A stretch of 64,000 bases of DNA from Saprospiraceae bacterium. Its GTDB lineage: Bacteria; Bacteroidota; Bacteroidia; Chitinophagales; Saprospiraceae. The notes beneath the pieces are model-generated. The model searched no databases and was not told where the DNA came from. It saw nothing but the letters and a program-made list of their open reading frames with translations. Of the stretch, positions 18,078-29,765 are shown piece by piece. Within the stretch, counting starts at the first letter, position 1. Each line of letters begins with the position of its first letter. A program made the position numbers and the translations under genes. The DNA is taken from contig JADJNW010000016.1 in the NCBI GenBank assembly GCA_016714085.1, positions 62,001 through 126,000 on the forward strand, given 5' to 3'.

Positions 18078-18716
18078 ATGAAACCAATGCGCTTTAGCTT
18101 ACTATTATTGAGCTTATTGATTGTTGCTGGACAAGCTTTTTCACAAAGCTTTGCTTTAAACGAGTATTTCCAATCGATGAAAGTCGGCGATACCTTGTCA
18201 TTTTCAATGACCAGTCCTTCTGGCATGAAAGCCAAACCGATTCCTTATGCTGTTTTTACAACAAACGTAGAGGTTACATTGCAACAGAATATTGATTATA
18301 TGCTTGACGCGGAGGAAACTAAAATCGTTGGATTGGGCCGTTTTCGTTTGAATGATGAATATGACGCTTACCTTATTGGTACAACTTTATTCTGGTATGG
18401 CAATCAATCGTTATTAATAGTCAATAAGAAACATAAGTATGTTACAGCTTTAATTCCTGTTTCTAATTTCTATGGCGGCGACGGTGGGCAGGTGTTGCGC
18501 AATAGTTGGTTGTTTGACTTTGATGGGGATGGCGATAAAGATATTGTGATCCGCGATTCCTCGCATACTTTGCGTGTGAACGAAGAGGGGGAAGCAAAAG
18601 ACGAGTATGAAGAATTTGTATCGCTTTATATCTGGGAGTCAACCGGTTTTAAACCAAAGGAAGTGGCTGATTCTAAGGCTTTAATCAAGCGTTTTTCAGT
18701 GAATTGGGATTGGTAG
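18078..18716 (+). CDS. Exported protein of unknown function with FG-GAP/EF-hand-like motif
   Basis: The start is taken at MKPMRFSLLLLSLL (18078), which gives a clean signal peptide ending GQAFS; a longer frame from 18012 adds a leader with no support. Mature length ~190 residues. Near residue 155 it has FDFDGDGDKDIVIRD, a calcium-binding loop typical of FG-GAP repeats. The rest is beta-rich with no enzyme motif. Divergent from the GH43 gene. Confidence 0.6.
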   Translation: MKPMRFSLLLLSLLIVAGQAFSQSFALNEYFQSMKVGDTLSFSMTSPSGMKAKPIPYAVFTTNVEVTLQQNIDYMLDAEETKIVGLGRFRLNDEYDAYLIGTTLFWYGNQSLLIVNKKHKYVTALIPVSNFYGGDGGQVLRNSWLFDFDGDGDKDIVIRDSSHTLRVNEEGEAKDEYEEFVSLYIWESTGFKPKEVADSKALIKRFSVNWDW

Positions 18717-18797
18717 TAGTTGTTAAGTTCGAGGTTGGAAGTTGTTCCGAAGGAATCCTTTGGGAGAAGTACGAATAATAATAAACATGATATTCTT

Positions 18798-19319
18798 TTA
18801 TCTATTTAAAAAATAGTTTCTAAAAGCTTCCAATTCTTGTAATTCTTGTTCAACAAAGCGTTCAAACAGTCTTTCGCCGACTTGAGTCTTTAATGCAGCG
18901 ATGCCAACATCGATCAATCTAATTCCTTTTTCGGTAAGAAAGATGTTATCGAAAGACATTCCTGGCATATCGGAAGGACGACGTAAGTCACGATGTATAA
19001 ATCCGGCTTTATGGAGTTGTTGTAATTCGTTTTCAAAGACGTCAAATAATAATTCACGTTTTTCATACTCAAAAGCCCGATAATCCAGTGGATAAAGACG
19101 TTCCATTACCAGCATTTCGCCTTCATCACTGAATATATCCAAACGAATAAACTTTACAACTAAATCATTAACCGTATTAGCAAACTTCATTTTTTCTGCT
19201 TCGGAGCCAATATCGGATCTAGTATCACCAAAAAAAAGTTTACCCACTTCCGCATCGGAGAGTGCGATGACTGTATTGTTTGCACCAGACGAAAGCGTTC
19301 TTGGATAACGTTTTGTCAT
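18798..19319 (-). CDS. Minimal protein-kinase-like protein
   Basis: A 173-residue protein with reduced kinase features in the right order: K27 in VGKLFF (ATP lysine position), an acidic helix-C region around residues 40-42, the catalytic loop FIHRDLRRP (HRD at 109-111) with N125 in FDNIF, and DVG at 137-139 in place of DFG. About ten residues are inserted between HRD and the asparagine. It is far shorter than a normal kinase (~260), so activity is uncertain. The closest idea is a kinase/phosphotransferase fold of the Rio or lipopolysaccharide-kinase type. No neighbour gives a substrate. Confidence 0.65.
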   Translation of the reverse strand: MTKRYPRTLSSGANNTVIALSDAEVGKLFFGDTRSDIGSEAEKMKFANTVNDLVVKFIRLDIFSDEGEMLVMERLYPLDYRAFEYEKRELLFDVFENELQQLHKAGFIHRDLRRPSDMPGMSFDNIFLTEKGIRLIDVGIAALKTQVGERLFERFVEQELQELEAFRNYFLNR

Positions 19320-19472
19320 TATATAAATAGTTTAGAATAAAAGCGAAATTACAAATTCGATTTCATGTAATGATAGAATATTCATTTTAAAGCCTTCTTC
19401 TAAAAAGAAACAAAGGAAACCATTGAATAAACGACTTCCTTTGTTTGTAATAATTGCTTTTGCAAAGATTAT

Positions 19473-21846
19473 TTATTCATTCCCGCCGCCGCCTTGCTGC
19501 TTTTGTTCGCGTATTTGCTGCTGCATCGGGTTTTCACCTTGGCTTTGTCCGCGTGCACCAGCGCCAGTACGGGATTTAAAGATTTCAAAACGATTGGGTT
19601 GCGCCTGACGCGGGAAATAATTGTTTTCGGTATCTATATCTGCGGTTTCCAGATAAGGATCAATCAGTACTTGCTTGAGTACTTTTTCAAATGCAAAGGT
19701 CTTGCTCACTTGTTCATTATTTCTGCGCCAGATTTCCGCTGGAATACGCTGCACTTCTTTTGTGCCATCCTCGAATTCAAATTCCAGAATAATTGGCATA
19801 ATGAGTCCACCTTTGTTGGAAAAATCTAGTTGATAGAAGTACTGTTTTTTATTTAGAAACGCTTTTTCTTCTTCGCCTAAGGTAACCAAATAACGCTTGT
19901 AATTCTCTCGATCGGTAGCTGTTACTTTATTCGGATCATAAGTCGTATAGAAATCTGCCAATTCTTTATTGCTTTCTACGGCTACGGCCGGGATGTCTTT
20001 TTTGTTGTTTTGCTTGGTGATGTCTTTTTCAAAAACATCTTTAGCTTGTTGCGCCAGTAAAGGTTTTTCCACATCAGGATTTTTTGTATCCAGTTGGAAT
20101 TCTGTCACGGCATCAAGTGCAATATCCACGTTATCAGTCGTGTAGAACCAACCACGCCAGAACCAATCCAAATCAACACCCGAGGCATCTTCCATTGTGC
20201 GGAAGAAATCGGATGGTGTCAGATGCTTGAAAGCCCAGCGTTGTGCGTAGGTTTTGAAAGCAAAGTCGAAAAGTTCGCGTCCCATGACTGTTTCGCGGAG
20301 GATATTGAGCGCCGTAGCTGGTTTGCCGTAAGCATTATTGCCTAATTGTAGTACAGATTCGGAGTTGGTCATAATAGGATCCTGTACATCTTTGCCACCT
20401 TTCATGTATTCCACCATATTTTTTGCAGGGCCGCGGCGGTGAGGATAATTGCGTTCCCATTCTTGTTCGGTGAGGAATTGTACAAATGAATTTAAGCCCT
20501 CATCCATCCAAGTCCACTGGCGTTCATCGGAATTGACGATCATTGGGAAGAAATTATGCCCTACTTCGTGAATGATTACGCCGACCATGCCGTATTTGAT
20601 GCGCTCTGAATACGTGCCATCCTTGTCGGGGCGACCATTATTAAAGCAAATCATCGGATATTCCATCCCATTGGAAGCTTCCACTGAAATGGCAACCGGA
20701 TAAGGATATGCGATTGAATACTTGGAATAAACCTTTAATGTGTGCGCCACTACTTCGGTTGACAAATGCCCCCAAAGCGGGTTTGCCTCTTTCGGATAAT
20801 AAGACATTGCCATGATGACTGGTTGGGAACTACCTTCTACTTTGACGCCCATTGCGTCCCAAATGAATTTGCGGGAGCTACCGAACGCGAAGTCGCGGAC
20901 ATTCTCGGCTTTATAAATCCAGGTTTTTTTAGTCGTTGCTTTTGTTTTTTCCTTTTCAGTGGCTTCTTCCTGCGTCACAATAACCACGGGCTTTGTAGCT
21001 GTTTTTGCTTGCTCGTAGCGCTTGATTTGCTCTGCCGTCAACACATCTTTCGAATTTTGCAAAACGCCCGTAGAGCCCACAATATGATCGGAAGGAACAG
21101 TGATTGCCACTGTATAATTTCCAAAAGGCAAAGTAAATTCGCCGGAACCCAGGAATTGCTTGTGTTGCCAGCCGTTGTAGTCATCGTAAACCGCCATACG
21201 CGGAAACCACTGCGTGATAGTATAAAGCGAATTGCCATCTTCAGGGAAGAGTTCATAACCACCGCGACCATTTCTCGTTGTTGGGCTTTGCCGGTCGGCA
21301 ATATTATAATGCCAGCCAATATTAAAACTAATCTTGCCTACTTTTTGGCGCAAGTGATTGCGATAAATCGACACGCATCATGGTATTCACAACGGTGTAT
21401 TTCAGATCTTTACCAGCCGCATCGCGCACGTATTGAATTTTATGACCGCCATCGAAAGAATTATCGAACTGGCCATTGATAGCGCGCATATCCATTCGAT
21501 CATCAAACGTGCCCGTCTTGGTTTTATAAGTATCCGATTCTGGCGCTTCGATGTTTTGATCGAGTTGAATCCAAAGATAAGTCAAAGGATTTGGAGAATT
21601 ATTGTAATACATAATTGTCTCTTCACCAATGATTCGGTTCAGTTTTTCATCCAATTCCACTTTGATATTGTAATCAGCGCGTTGTTGCCAGTACTCGTGC
21701 CCGGGCGCACCCGAGGCGGTGCGGAAGTTATTGGGCGTTGGCAATAAAGTTTCGAGTTGGGTGAATTTGTCTATTTCCGGCTGCTGCGCTAGCATTGTAG
21801 CACTCAGCATCAGAATTCCTGCAAGAAGAAAATAGAGTCGCTTCAT
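19473..21846 (-). pseudogene. M1 family zinc metallopeptidase (exported), frameshifted
   Basis: True start is MKRLYFLLAGILMLS at 21846 (signal peptide). The N-terminal beta domain runs to LAPKS, where one extra base in the A-run near 21335 breaks the frame; the rest is open to 19473. The zinc site is HEVGHNFFP with the downstream ligand in WMDEGLNSF. The tail is Gln/Gly-rich. Joined length ~790 residues, as in exported Bacteroidota M1 peptidases, which release N-terminal residues from peptides. It is followed by a HupE gene on the same strand, an order I have seen described for this phylum. Confidence 0.88.
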
Positions 21847-21917
21847 AATATTTTTATTTAAGACATTAGACAATGATGAGTAATAGAAAATTCCTAAAAT
21901 ACATCTAAAGTCAAGTA

Positions 21918-22514
21918 TTAAAAAATCCATTTTTCCTGTATAATCGTCAGCGCTACGCCCGCGATGATGCCTGAAACTACCAAAATCCACTCACGGCGCG
22001 GTGTTTTCAAAAATTCCATTAAGCCGTAACCCAGCAATAACACAAATCCTACAATTACCAATTGTCCTAGTTCCAGACCAAGATTGAAGGCCAGCAAGGG
22101 TTTCCATATGGTTACGTCGCGCGGAAGAATGCTTTTGAGAAAATTAGAAAACCCAAGTCCATGAATCAGACCAAAAAAAGCCGCTAAAGCATATCTTTGC
22201 AATGTTTTTCGGCGATGTACAGCAGCAGAAAGCGCTTCTGTTTGTATCGTAAAATTGACGATGCAAGTGATCAAAATTGTAATCGGAATCAAGAATTCGA
22301 TCAAATCGCTTGAAATATTGATAATTTGAAAAGTAGCCAAAGCCAGTGTAAGACTATGCCCCAGCGTAAAAGCAGTGACCAACCAGGCGACCTGTTTCCA
22401 TTCGCGGTAAGTATAGACGGCGCACAAGGCGATCACGAACAAAATATGGTCGTAGCCACGCGGATCGAGGATATGCTCTAAGCCCAGTTGCAGATTGAAC
22501 CAAAAATCGGTCAC
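21918..22514 (-). CDS. HupE/UreJ family membrane protein
   Basis: A 198-residue protein with about six membrane segments. The N-terminal signature is HILDPRGYDHILFVIALCAV, followed by TAFTLGHSLTLALA and FFGLIHGLGFSNFL, each with a conserved histidine in a membrane segment, as in HupE/UreJ proteins (proposed metal uptake for nickel enzymes). No hydrogenase or urease gene is in this window. It sits between the M1 peptidase and, divergently, a DUF6702 protein, a common arrangement in Bacteroidota, where the role may differ from nickel transport. Confidence 0.85.
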   Translation of the reverse strand: MTDFWFNLQLGLEHILDPRGYDHILFVIALCAVYTYREWKQVAWLVTAFTLGHSLTLALATFQIINISSDLIEFLIPITILITCIVNFTIQTEALSAAVHRRKTLQRYALAAFFGLIHGLGFSNFLKSILPRDVTIWKPLLAFNLGLELGQLVIVGFVLLLGYGLMEFLKTPRREWILVVSGIIAGVALTIIQEKWIF

Positions 22515-22619
22515 GGTATATCAGTTCTAAGTTTCAAGAAAAATACAAACTAAAACGCACTATTTTGTTGTTATTAGCATTGCAATTCAATTGCTACAAA
22601 AGTAAAAAAATTATATCAG

Positions 22620-23126
22620 ATGACTTTGTTGACCATACTTTTAGCATTTTTTTCCAATTTCGGTGCTGCGCATCCGATTCATATTGCGATTAGTGAAATA
22701 CATTATTCTAAGGAAAGCAAGTCTTTGCAGGTGATGCATAAGGTTTTTATGGACGACCTGGAAGATCATATTAAAAAAATTGAATCTGCGAGAGGGAAAA
22801 CGATTGCCCTGCATCTTGGTTCTGAAAAGGAAAACGAGGAAGCCGATAATTACATTGAAACTTATATAAAAGAACATTTTAATATCAAAGTAGACGGTAA
22901 AACCCTGATTGGCAAGTACTTGGGTAAAGAATACGAAACCGATGCGGTATGGATGTATGTGGAAATCGAAAACGTGGCGCAGCCCAAACAAATAGAGGTT
23001 ATGGACGCATTTTTAATGGATTTTCACAGCGACCAAAGCAATTTCGTGCATTTTAATATCGGCGGACAAAAGAAAAGTCTGCGCTTTTTTAGTGATAAAA
23101 GAAAGCAGGAAATAGAGTTTAAATAA
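22620..23126 (+). CDS. DUF6702 family exported protein
   Basis: A 168-residue protein with a short signal-like N-terminus (MTLLTILLAFFSNFGAA), then the DUF6702 pattern HPIHIAISEIHY ... KVFMDDLEDHIKK and a beta-rich remainder ending near NIGGQKKSLRFF. Function unknown; the family usually lies next to HupE and M1 peptidase genes as here, so a shared role in envelope or metal physiology is plausible. Divergent from HupE, with the promoter region between. Confidence 0.75.
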   Translation: MTLLTILLAFFSNFGAAHPIHIAISEIHYSKESKSLQVMHKVFMDDLEDHIKKIESARGKTIALHLGSEKENEEADNYIETYIKEHFNIKVDGKTLIGKYLGKEYETDAVWMYVEIENVAQPKQIEVMDAFLMDFHSDQSNFVHFNIGGQKKSLRFFSDKRKQEIEFK

Positions 23127-23165
23127 AGTTTGTAAACTTTATTATCATTAATAATGATTTTAGAA
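23123..23165 (+). terminator. Two adjacent hairpins after the DUF6702 gene
   Basis: TAAAGTTT-GT-AAACTTTA is directly followed by ATCATTAATAATGAT and TTTT. Both are AT-rich and weak but lie right at the stop codon, so a terminator is plausible. Confidence 0.4.
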
Positions 23166-23215
23166 TAAATTTCATATTTTAATCACTAAACCAAACACTT
23201 TTAAAACACCTATTC

Positions 23216-25143
23216 ATGAAACTACTAACCATTACATCTCTATTATTATTTACATTATTTGTAAATGCGCAAACCTTAGAAACCAGCGCTATCTTTACCG
23301 ATCACATGATCTTACAGCGCGATGTGCAAGTACCCGTCTGGGGCTGGGCTGCTCCTAATGAAAAAATTAATATTACATTTAATAATAAAACTTATACAGG
23401 TAAAACCGATAAGCAAGGTAAATGGCGCATCCTGTTGCCTGTTATGCCTGCTGGCGGCCCGTATGATATAAAAATTACGGGTAAAGATAAAACGATTGAT
23501 ATAAAGGATATCATGTTTGGTGATGTGTGGTTGGCTTCCGGGCAGTCGAATATGGAATGGCCGGTGGCTGCTGCGAATAATGCGCAAAAAGAGATTGCTG
23601 CTGCGAATGATTATAAAATCCGCCATTTTTATGTGCCGCACGAAGGTAGTGAAATGCCGCAGGATAAAATAAATGGCGGCCCCTGGCAAATGGCTTCGCC
23701 GCAGACGGTTGGTAATTTTACAGCCGTTGGTTATTATTTTGCAAAAGAATTACGCAAATATCATGATATACCCATTGGATTATTACATAGTTCCTGGGGC
23801 GGTAGTCGTCTTGAACCCTGGATGAGCCCGGAATCATTGGGCATTACGGATATATCAAAAGTTGCTGAGAGCAGCGCGAGGAACGCACGAAAGCGATTCG
23901 CAATAAACTGCAACAAACCCTTGGCGCCTTGCCTGAAAAAGATATGGGCTTGCAAAATGGACAAGCGCTCTGGGCGGCAAATGATTATCATGATGCCGAT
24001 TGGAAAATCATGAAATTGCCGACGCTTTGGGAAAACGCAGAACTGCCTGATTTAGATGGAATTATCTGGTTTAGAAAAACGATTGAATTAAGCGCAGCCG
24101 ATATTCAAAAAGACGCAACATTGAGTCTTGGCCCGATTGATGATTCGGATATGACTTGGGTGAACGGCCAGAAAATAGGGGAGATGATTCAGCGATATAA
24201 TGAAAATCGAATTTATAATATCCCGGCTTCAATATTAAAAATTGGTAAAAATATTATTACAGTTCGTGTCGACGATACGGGCGGCGGTGGCGGTATTTAT
24301 GGTAAACCGGAGTTATTATATCTGGAAACAGCAAATAAAAAACATGATATAACAGGTGAATGGAAATATAAAGTCGGCGAAGCGCGCTTTGGTGGCGGCA
24401 ATAGCACGACGAACCAAACACCGATGTTATTATATAATAAAATGATTCATCCAATTCTTGATTTTCCGATCAAAGGCGTGATTTGGTATCAGGGTGAATC
24501 GAATGCAGGTGGTAAGGATGCGTATGAATATCGCAATTTGTTTCACACGATGATCCAGGATTGGCGGGCGCGCTGGACGAATTCTGGCACGTTCCCATTC
24601 TTATTTGTGCAATTAGCGAATTTTATGCAAGCCAAGTCCGATCCTTCTGAAAGCGATTGGGCCGTACTGCGCGAATCACAATCAAAAACGCTTACAACTA
24701 CTGCAAATACTGGTCAAGCCGTTATTATTGATATTGGCGAAGCCGACGACATTCACCCGCGCAACAAGCAAGACGTAGGCTATCGCCTTTCGCTCGCAGC
24801 GCGCAAACTTGCTTACGGTGATAATAATGTTATTTATTCCGGCCCGGTGTATAAAAGCATGAAAATAGAAAGTAATAAAATTCGATTGAGTTTTGATCAC
24901 GTGGGCGGTGGCTTGATGGCAAAAGATAAATACGGCTACCTGAAAGGCTTTGCGATTGCGGGCGCGGATAAGAAATTTGTTTGGGCACAAGCCATGATAG
25001 ATGGCGATCATGTAATAGTTTGGAATGATAATGTAAAGAATCCTGTAGCGGTGCGCTACGCTTGGGCCGACAACCCTGAAGATGCCAATTTTTATAATAA
25101 AGAAGGCTTACCTGCATCGCCATTTCGGACGGATGGGCAGTAA
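23216..25143 (+). pseudogene. Exported sialate O-acetylesterase (SGNH hydrolase), frameshifted
   Basis: Signal peptide MKLLTITSLLLFTLFVNA, then LETSAIFTDHMILQRDV, the standard opening of this family. The SGNH nucleophile is in LASGQSNMEW (~residue 113) and the catalytic Asp/His block is DDIHPRNK near the end. An inserted base close to 23872 separates the two frames (KVAES to QREERTKA), so the ~640-residue protein is split once. It removes O-acetyl groups from sialic acid or decorated glycans outside the cytoplasm. With GH43 it suggests host or plant glycan processing. Ended by a strong terminator. Confidence 0.88.
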
Positions 25144-25156
25144 ATATTTTAATACT

Positions 25157-25203
25157 TACATCCGAATTATTTATTAAAAGTAAATAATTCGGATGTATTT
25201 TAT
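25157..25203 (+). terminator. Rho-independent terminator
   Basis: A perfect 16-base inverted repeat: 25158-25173 (starts ACATCCGAATT) pairs with 25181-25196 across a 7-base loop, followed by ATTTTAT. It separates the esterase from the next gene and could work in both directions. Confidence 0.85.
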
Positions 25204-25217
25204 CATAAATAGATACA

Positions 25218-25773
25218 ATGGGCAAATTTTACAATTCCATTCAATCTGCGCATAAAATATTTATTGAACGGCAGCATCTTTTTTTTGTAAGTACTGCTCC
25301 CCTCAGCAACGACGCACGCATCAATCTCTCGCCGAAAGGCATGGATAGCTTTCGCGTCTTATCCGAAACGCAGGTCGCTTATATGGATTTGATTGGCAGC
25401 GGCAACGAAACCTCCGCGCATTTACTTGAAAATCAGCGCATCACGTTTATGTTTTGTGCCTTCGAGAGCGCACCCAATATCTTGCGGCTATACGGCAAAG
25501 GATTCACCGTTTTGCGCGACACCGAAGCTTGGGAACAATTTGCGCCGCATTTCACCATTTACCCCAGCACCCGCCAAATTATAGTAGCGAATATTGACCT
25601 CGTGCAAACCTCCTGCGGGTTTGGTGTGCCTTTATATAATTATATTGGCGAACGCGATATTCATTTTGATTGGGCAAATAAAAAAAAGCGAAACCGAACT
25701 TGTTGAATATATGCAAGAGAAGAATCTGCAAAGCTTGGATGGCTTGCCGACGGATTTTGGGGTGAAGAAATAA
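25218..25773 (+). pseudogene. Pyridoxamine 5'-phosphate oxidase-fold protein, C-terminal frameshift
   Basis: Starts MGKFYNSIQSAHKIFIERQ; the split-barrel FMN fold is indicated by FFVSTAPLS, INLSPKGMDSFRVL, VAYMDLIGSGNETSAHL and RITFMFCAF. Near 25683 a run of A has one base too many, and the corrected frame continues SETELVEYMQEKN to the stop at 25771-25773 (~184 residues). Proteins of this type are FMN- or F420-like flavin reductases of unknown substrate. Only the last 30 residues are affected. Confidence 0.8.
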
Positions 25774-25844
25774 CTATAGATTAAAATTGGATAACTCGTT
25801 CAATTTGAGATTAAAATCTTTTTGCAAAAAATCAATAATTTAAA

Positions 25845-26748
25845 ATGAGCAAAGAACCTGATTTTGAGTTTTAACGGGTCTAAAATTGAAGATAGAAATT
25901 GGGTAAATATGGATCTGAAGATATAAAATTATATCTTAAAAATATTCACCATGAATTGACAAAACATGCATTTTTCATAATTCACATTTGATGGTTCTAT
26001 GGGATTACCATTTAAATTTTATAGGGCACGAGAGGTCAAAGAAATTAAAAATAAATTTATAAGGTGTGAGTATAGTTATCCACCATTGGCTCATGTAAAT
26101 ACATTAAGAGCAAATCTAAAGGGCTATCCTATTTATATAAAATGATCCATGTGGAGGTTTAATAAGGCAGCAATTTTATAAATGGGAAATTACAGATAAG
26201 AAAATTTAGTTTTCTCGCCATTTCTTTTCGATAGTATTCATCCTGATAACGATTATTCAGGTTTAATGAAGTTATATGAAAATAAACTTCCTGAATTATT
26301 TGAAAATAATTTAACCGCGAGTCAACTTGAAGGAGTTAAAGAAGTGCATAAATTTTTGAGCAGAGTATTTATAAAAGATTCTACCCATGCAATCAGTTCC
26401 TATATTGCTCATCAATATCTTTACAATCATAATAATATAATAAACTCTGATATTTTTATTTATCCAAGTGTAAGATCGACCTGAAAACCGTTAATTTTGC
26501 AATTCATCCAAATTTTGTAGATGAAAATATGTATATAAAATCATTATACAAATGTAAAATAACGAATATAAGTATTAATAACGGTAAGTTTGAAAGTGCT
26601 GATTTTAGTATTTCTCAATATGGAAGAAAAGAAAAACAGGATTGTTTGGAGGTATATATATGAAGATGATAATTTTTTTAAAGCTTTATATGAGGAAGAT
26701 TGGGGCATGACTGGTGTATATAATAATTGCGATTTGTGGGTTGTATAA
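25845..26748 (+). pseudogene. RES-domain protein, multiply frameshifted
   Basis: Start ATG 25845 (MSKEPDFEF). Pieces in different frames fit a RES-type protein: LPFKFYRAREVKEIKN, SYPPLAHVNTLRANL, DPCGG, a helical middle (VKEVHKFLSRVFI), IFIYPSVRS, then NFAIHPNFVDENMYIKS, and a C-terminal segment ending CDLWVV at the TAA at 26746-26748. RES domains occur in toxins that degrade NAD+ and in longer proteins with an N-terminal HEPN-like part. At least five indels or stops break it and the region is AT-rich, so it is probably a real decaying gene. No antitoxin (Xre-type) gene is beside it. Confidence 0.6.
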
Positions 26749-26871
26749 TTAAAGGTTCCTTCCCCATCCTTTCTTATTCCCTTCGATTTTCTGTACCTTT
26801 GTTCCTCTTTGAAAAGGCAGGCAAATGAAGCGTTTATGCTGTCTGTCCTTCGTTTTTGATATTAAAATAAA

Positions 26872-29519
26872 ATGGCAAGAAAGGCAAGCACCATTACTGC
26901 ACCCGATACCGCGAATGTAACTCCTCTGATGGCGCAATACTATCAGGTGAAAGCGAAGTACCCCGATGCGATTTTGCTGTTTCGGGTGGGCGATTTTTAT
27001 GAAACGTTTGGTGAGGATGCGGTGACGGCGTCGCGGGTGCTGGGTATTGTGCTGACGGCGCGGAATAATGGTGGCAGCGATGTAGAATTGGCGGGCTTTC
27101 CACATCATTCGATGGATATTTACTTGCCCCGCCTCGTGCGTGCGGGCTATCGCGTGGCGATTTGTGAGCAAATGGAAAAGCCGAGTCCGCAAAAGAAGAT
27201 CGTGAAGCGCGAAGTGACCGAAGTTATCACGCCTGGCGTAGCGGTGGATGATAAATTATTAGATCATAAAAGTAATAATTATTTAGCGACGCTTTATTTT
27301 GAGAAAGACAATGTTGGCGCGGCTTTTCTTGATATTTCTACGGGCGAATTTTTAGTAAGCGAAGGCGAACAATCATATATTGATAAATTATTACAAAGTT
27401 TTCATCCCGCAGAAATTATTTACCCAAAGGATAAAAAGAAGTTGCTCGAGCAATGGTTTGGCGATAAATTTTATATATATCCCCTTGAAGAATGGGTTTT
27501 TACAGAAGATTTTACACGAGAAAAATTGCTGGGACAATTTGAAGTACAAAACCTAAAAGGCTTTGGTATCGAGGACTTGACGCTGGCGCAAGTGGCGGCC
27601 GGCGCGGCTTTACATTATTTAGCAACGACCGAAAATAAAAATTTAAAGCACGTTGCTTCCATCAGTCGCATTCAACCCGATCGTTATGTGTGGCTCGATC
27701 GCTTTACGATTCGCAATCTCGAATTGATTCACAGCCCCCATGAAACGGGCGTTCCGCTCATTCGCATTCTGGATAAAACGATCTCGCCGATGGGTGCGCG
27801 CTTATTAAAAAATGGATTGTATTGCCTTTAAAATCAAAACAAGCCATCGAAGAGCGCCTGGATATTGTGGATTGGCTTTTGCATCATGCAGAAATTCCGG
27901 CAGAATTAGAGCCTTATATTCGTCAGATGGGCGACCTGGAACGCTTGATTTCAAAGGCCCCTTTGGGGAAATTGAATCCGCGGGAAGCGGTGCAGTTGAA
28001 AAAAGCATTATTTGCGCTTGATCCTGTGAAGCAATTATTACATGAAAGTAATAATCCGTTTTTAATAAAAATTGCAGAAGGATTAAATCCATGTAAAGTT
28101 TTGCGGGAACAAATTGATAATCAATTGATTGAAGAAGCTCCCGTGAACCTGAGTAAAGGTAATGTTATTGCGGATGGCTTTCATGATGAATTGGATGATT
28201 TGCGTAATGTTGTGGCCCATTCAAAAGAATTATTATTAAATATTCAAACGCAAGAAGTAGAGCGCACGGGCATTTCCAGTCTTAAAATTGGTTTTAATAC
28301 GGTATTCGGTTATTATTTAGAAGTTACAAATAAATATAAAAATCAAGTGCCGCCAGAATGGACGCGCAAGCAAACGCTTACGAATGCGGAGCGCTATATT
28401 ACAGATGATTTGAAAAAGCTGGAAGGCAAGATTTTAGGTGCGGAAGAGCGAATTTTAGAATTGGAAGCCGAACTGTTTGAGCAATTGGTATTAACGATTT
28501 CTGATTATATTCAACCGATTCAGCATAATGCAAATTTAATAGCGCGGCTCGATTGTCATATTTCTTTTGCAAAAATAGCCGAAAAATATAATTATTCTCG
28601 CCCGGAAATGAATGATTCTTTAATTATTGATGTAAAAGAAGGGCGGCATCCTGTAATTGAACAGCAATTGGAATTGGGCGAAAGTTATGTGCCGAATGAT
28701 GTGTATTTGGATAGCGAAGATCAGCAGATTTTAATGATAACAGGCCCGAATATGTCAGGAAAATCAGCGGTTTTGCGGCAAACGGCATTGATTTGTCTGC
28801 TGGCGCAAATGGGCAGTTTTGTACCAGCGGCGAGTGCAAAAATCGGATTATTGGATAAAGTCTTTACACGCGTGGGCGCATCTGATAATATTTCTTCCGG
28901 CGAGTCCACTTTTATGGTGGAAATGAATGAAACCGCGAGTATTATGAATAATATTTCGGATCGAAGTTTAATATTATTGGATGAAATTGGTCGCGGCACA
29001 AGCACTTATGATGGTATTTCCATTGCCTGGTCGATTGCTGAATATTTACATAATAATGGGTTGGCTCGCCCGAAAACATTATTTGCGACGCATTATCATG
29101 AACTAAATGAATTGGCAGAAAAATTTACACGCATTCGCAATTATAATATTGCTACTAAAGAAGTGGGGCAAAAAGTAATATTTTTAAGAAAATTAGTACC
29201 CGGCGGCAGCCAGCATAGTTTTGGGATTCATGTAGCGAAAATGGCGGGTATGCCAAAAACAATCGTGGAGCGCGCGGCGCAAATCTTGGTGCAAATGGAA
29301 CAAAAATCAATCGAAGCCAATGGCACCGGTGTAAAAGTCAAGAAACCTAATACAAGTCAGATTTCTGATCCGATTCAGTTGAGTATTTTTGAAGCGAATG
29401 ATCCTGCTGCCCAGGAATTGAAGGAAGAATTGATGAATCTGGATTTGAACGCGATGACGCCGATAGAATGTATGATGAAGTTGAATGAGTTGAGGAAGCT
29501 GGTGGAGGGTAGGGGGTAG
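26872..29519 (+). pseudogene. mutS: DNA mismatch repair protein MutS, split by a one-base deletion
   Basis: The N-terminal half (MARKASTITAPDT) holds the mismatch-reading FRVGDFYETFGEDA. It ends at GARLLKNGLYCL because an A-run at 27808-27813 is one base short; in the other frame the protein goes on KWIVLPLKSKQAIEERL. The C-terminal half has the Walker A GPNMSGKSA, LLDEIGRGTSTYDG and FATHYHEL. Joined length ~882 residues, normal for MutS1. MutS binds base mismatches and recruits MutL. An intact genome copy is expected, so I read this as a sequencing indel, but if real the strain would be a mutator. Confidence 0.9.
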
Positions 29520-29765
29520 AGGGACGACCAGGAGACTTGGAGAAAAAGAGACTAAGAGATTGGGAGTACGATATGTTCCCTTTGGGGGGCTAGGGGGCAA
29601 AAAGAAGCCCTTCCAGAATTATCCAAAAGGGCGACCATACAAATTTGCATTTAGATTAAAAAGAGAGAGCTGTGTTTTAATCTGTTTTTGAGACGCAGCT
29701 TTTTCAAAAAGTCACATTTGATGCTGAAAGGTTGATTTTGATAAATGATAAATCATTAATGGTAA

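Noticed and set aside
20766..21479. 237-codon antisense frame over the M1 peptidase
   Set aside because: The other strand carries clear M1 motifs; the antisense product is low-complexity and Cys/Phe-rich.
27800..27840. Programmed ribosomal frameshift in mutS
   Set aside because: Many unrelated genes in the window show the same kind of break, and no stimulatory structure or conserved slippery site is evident.
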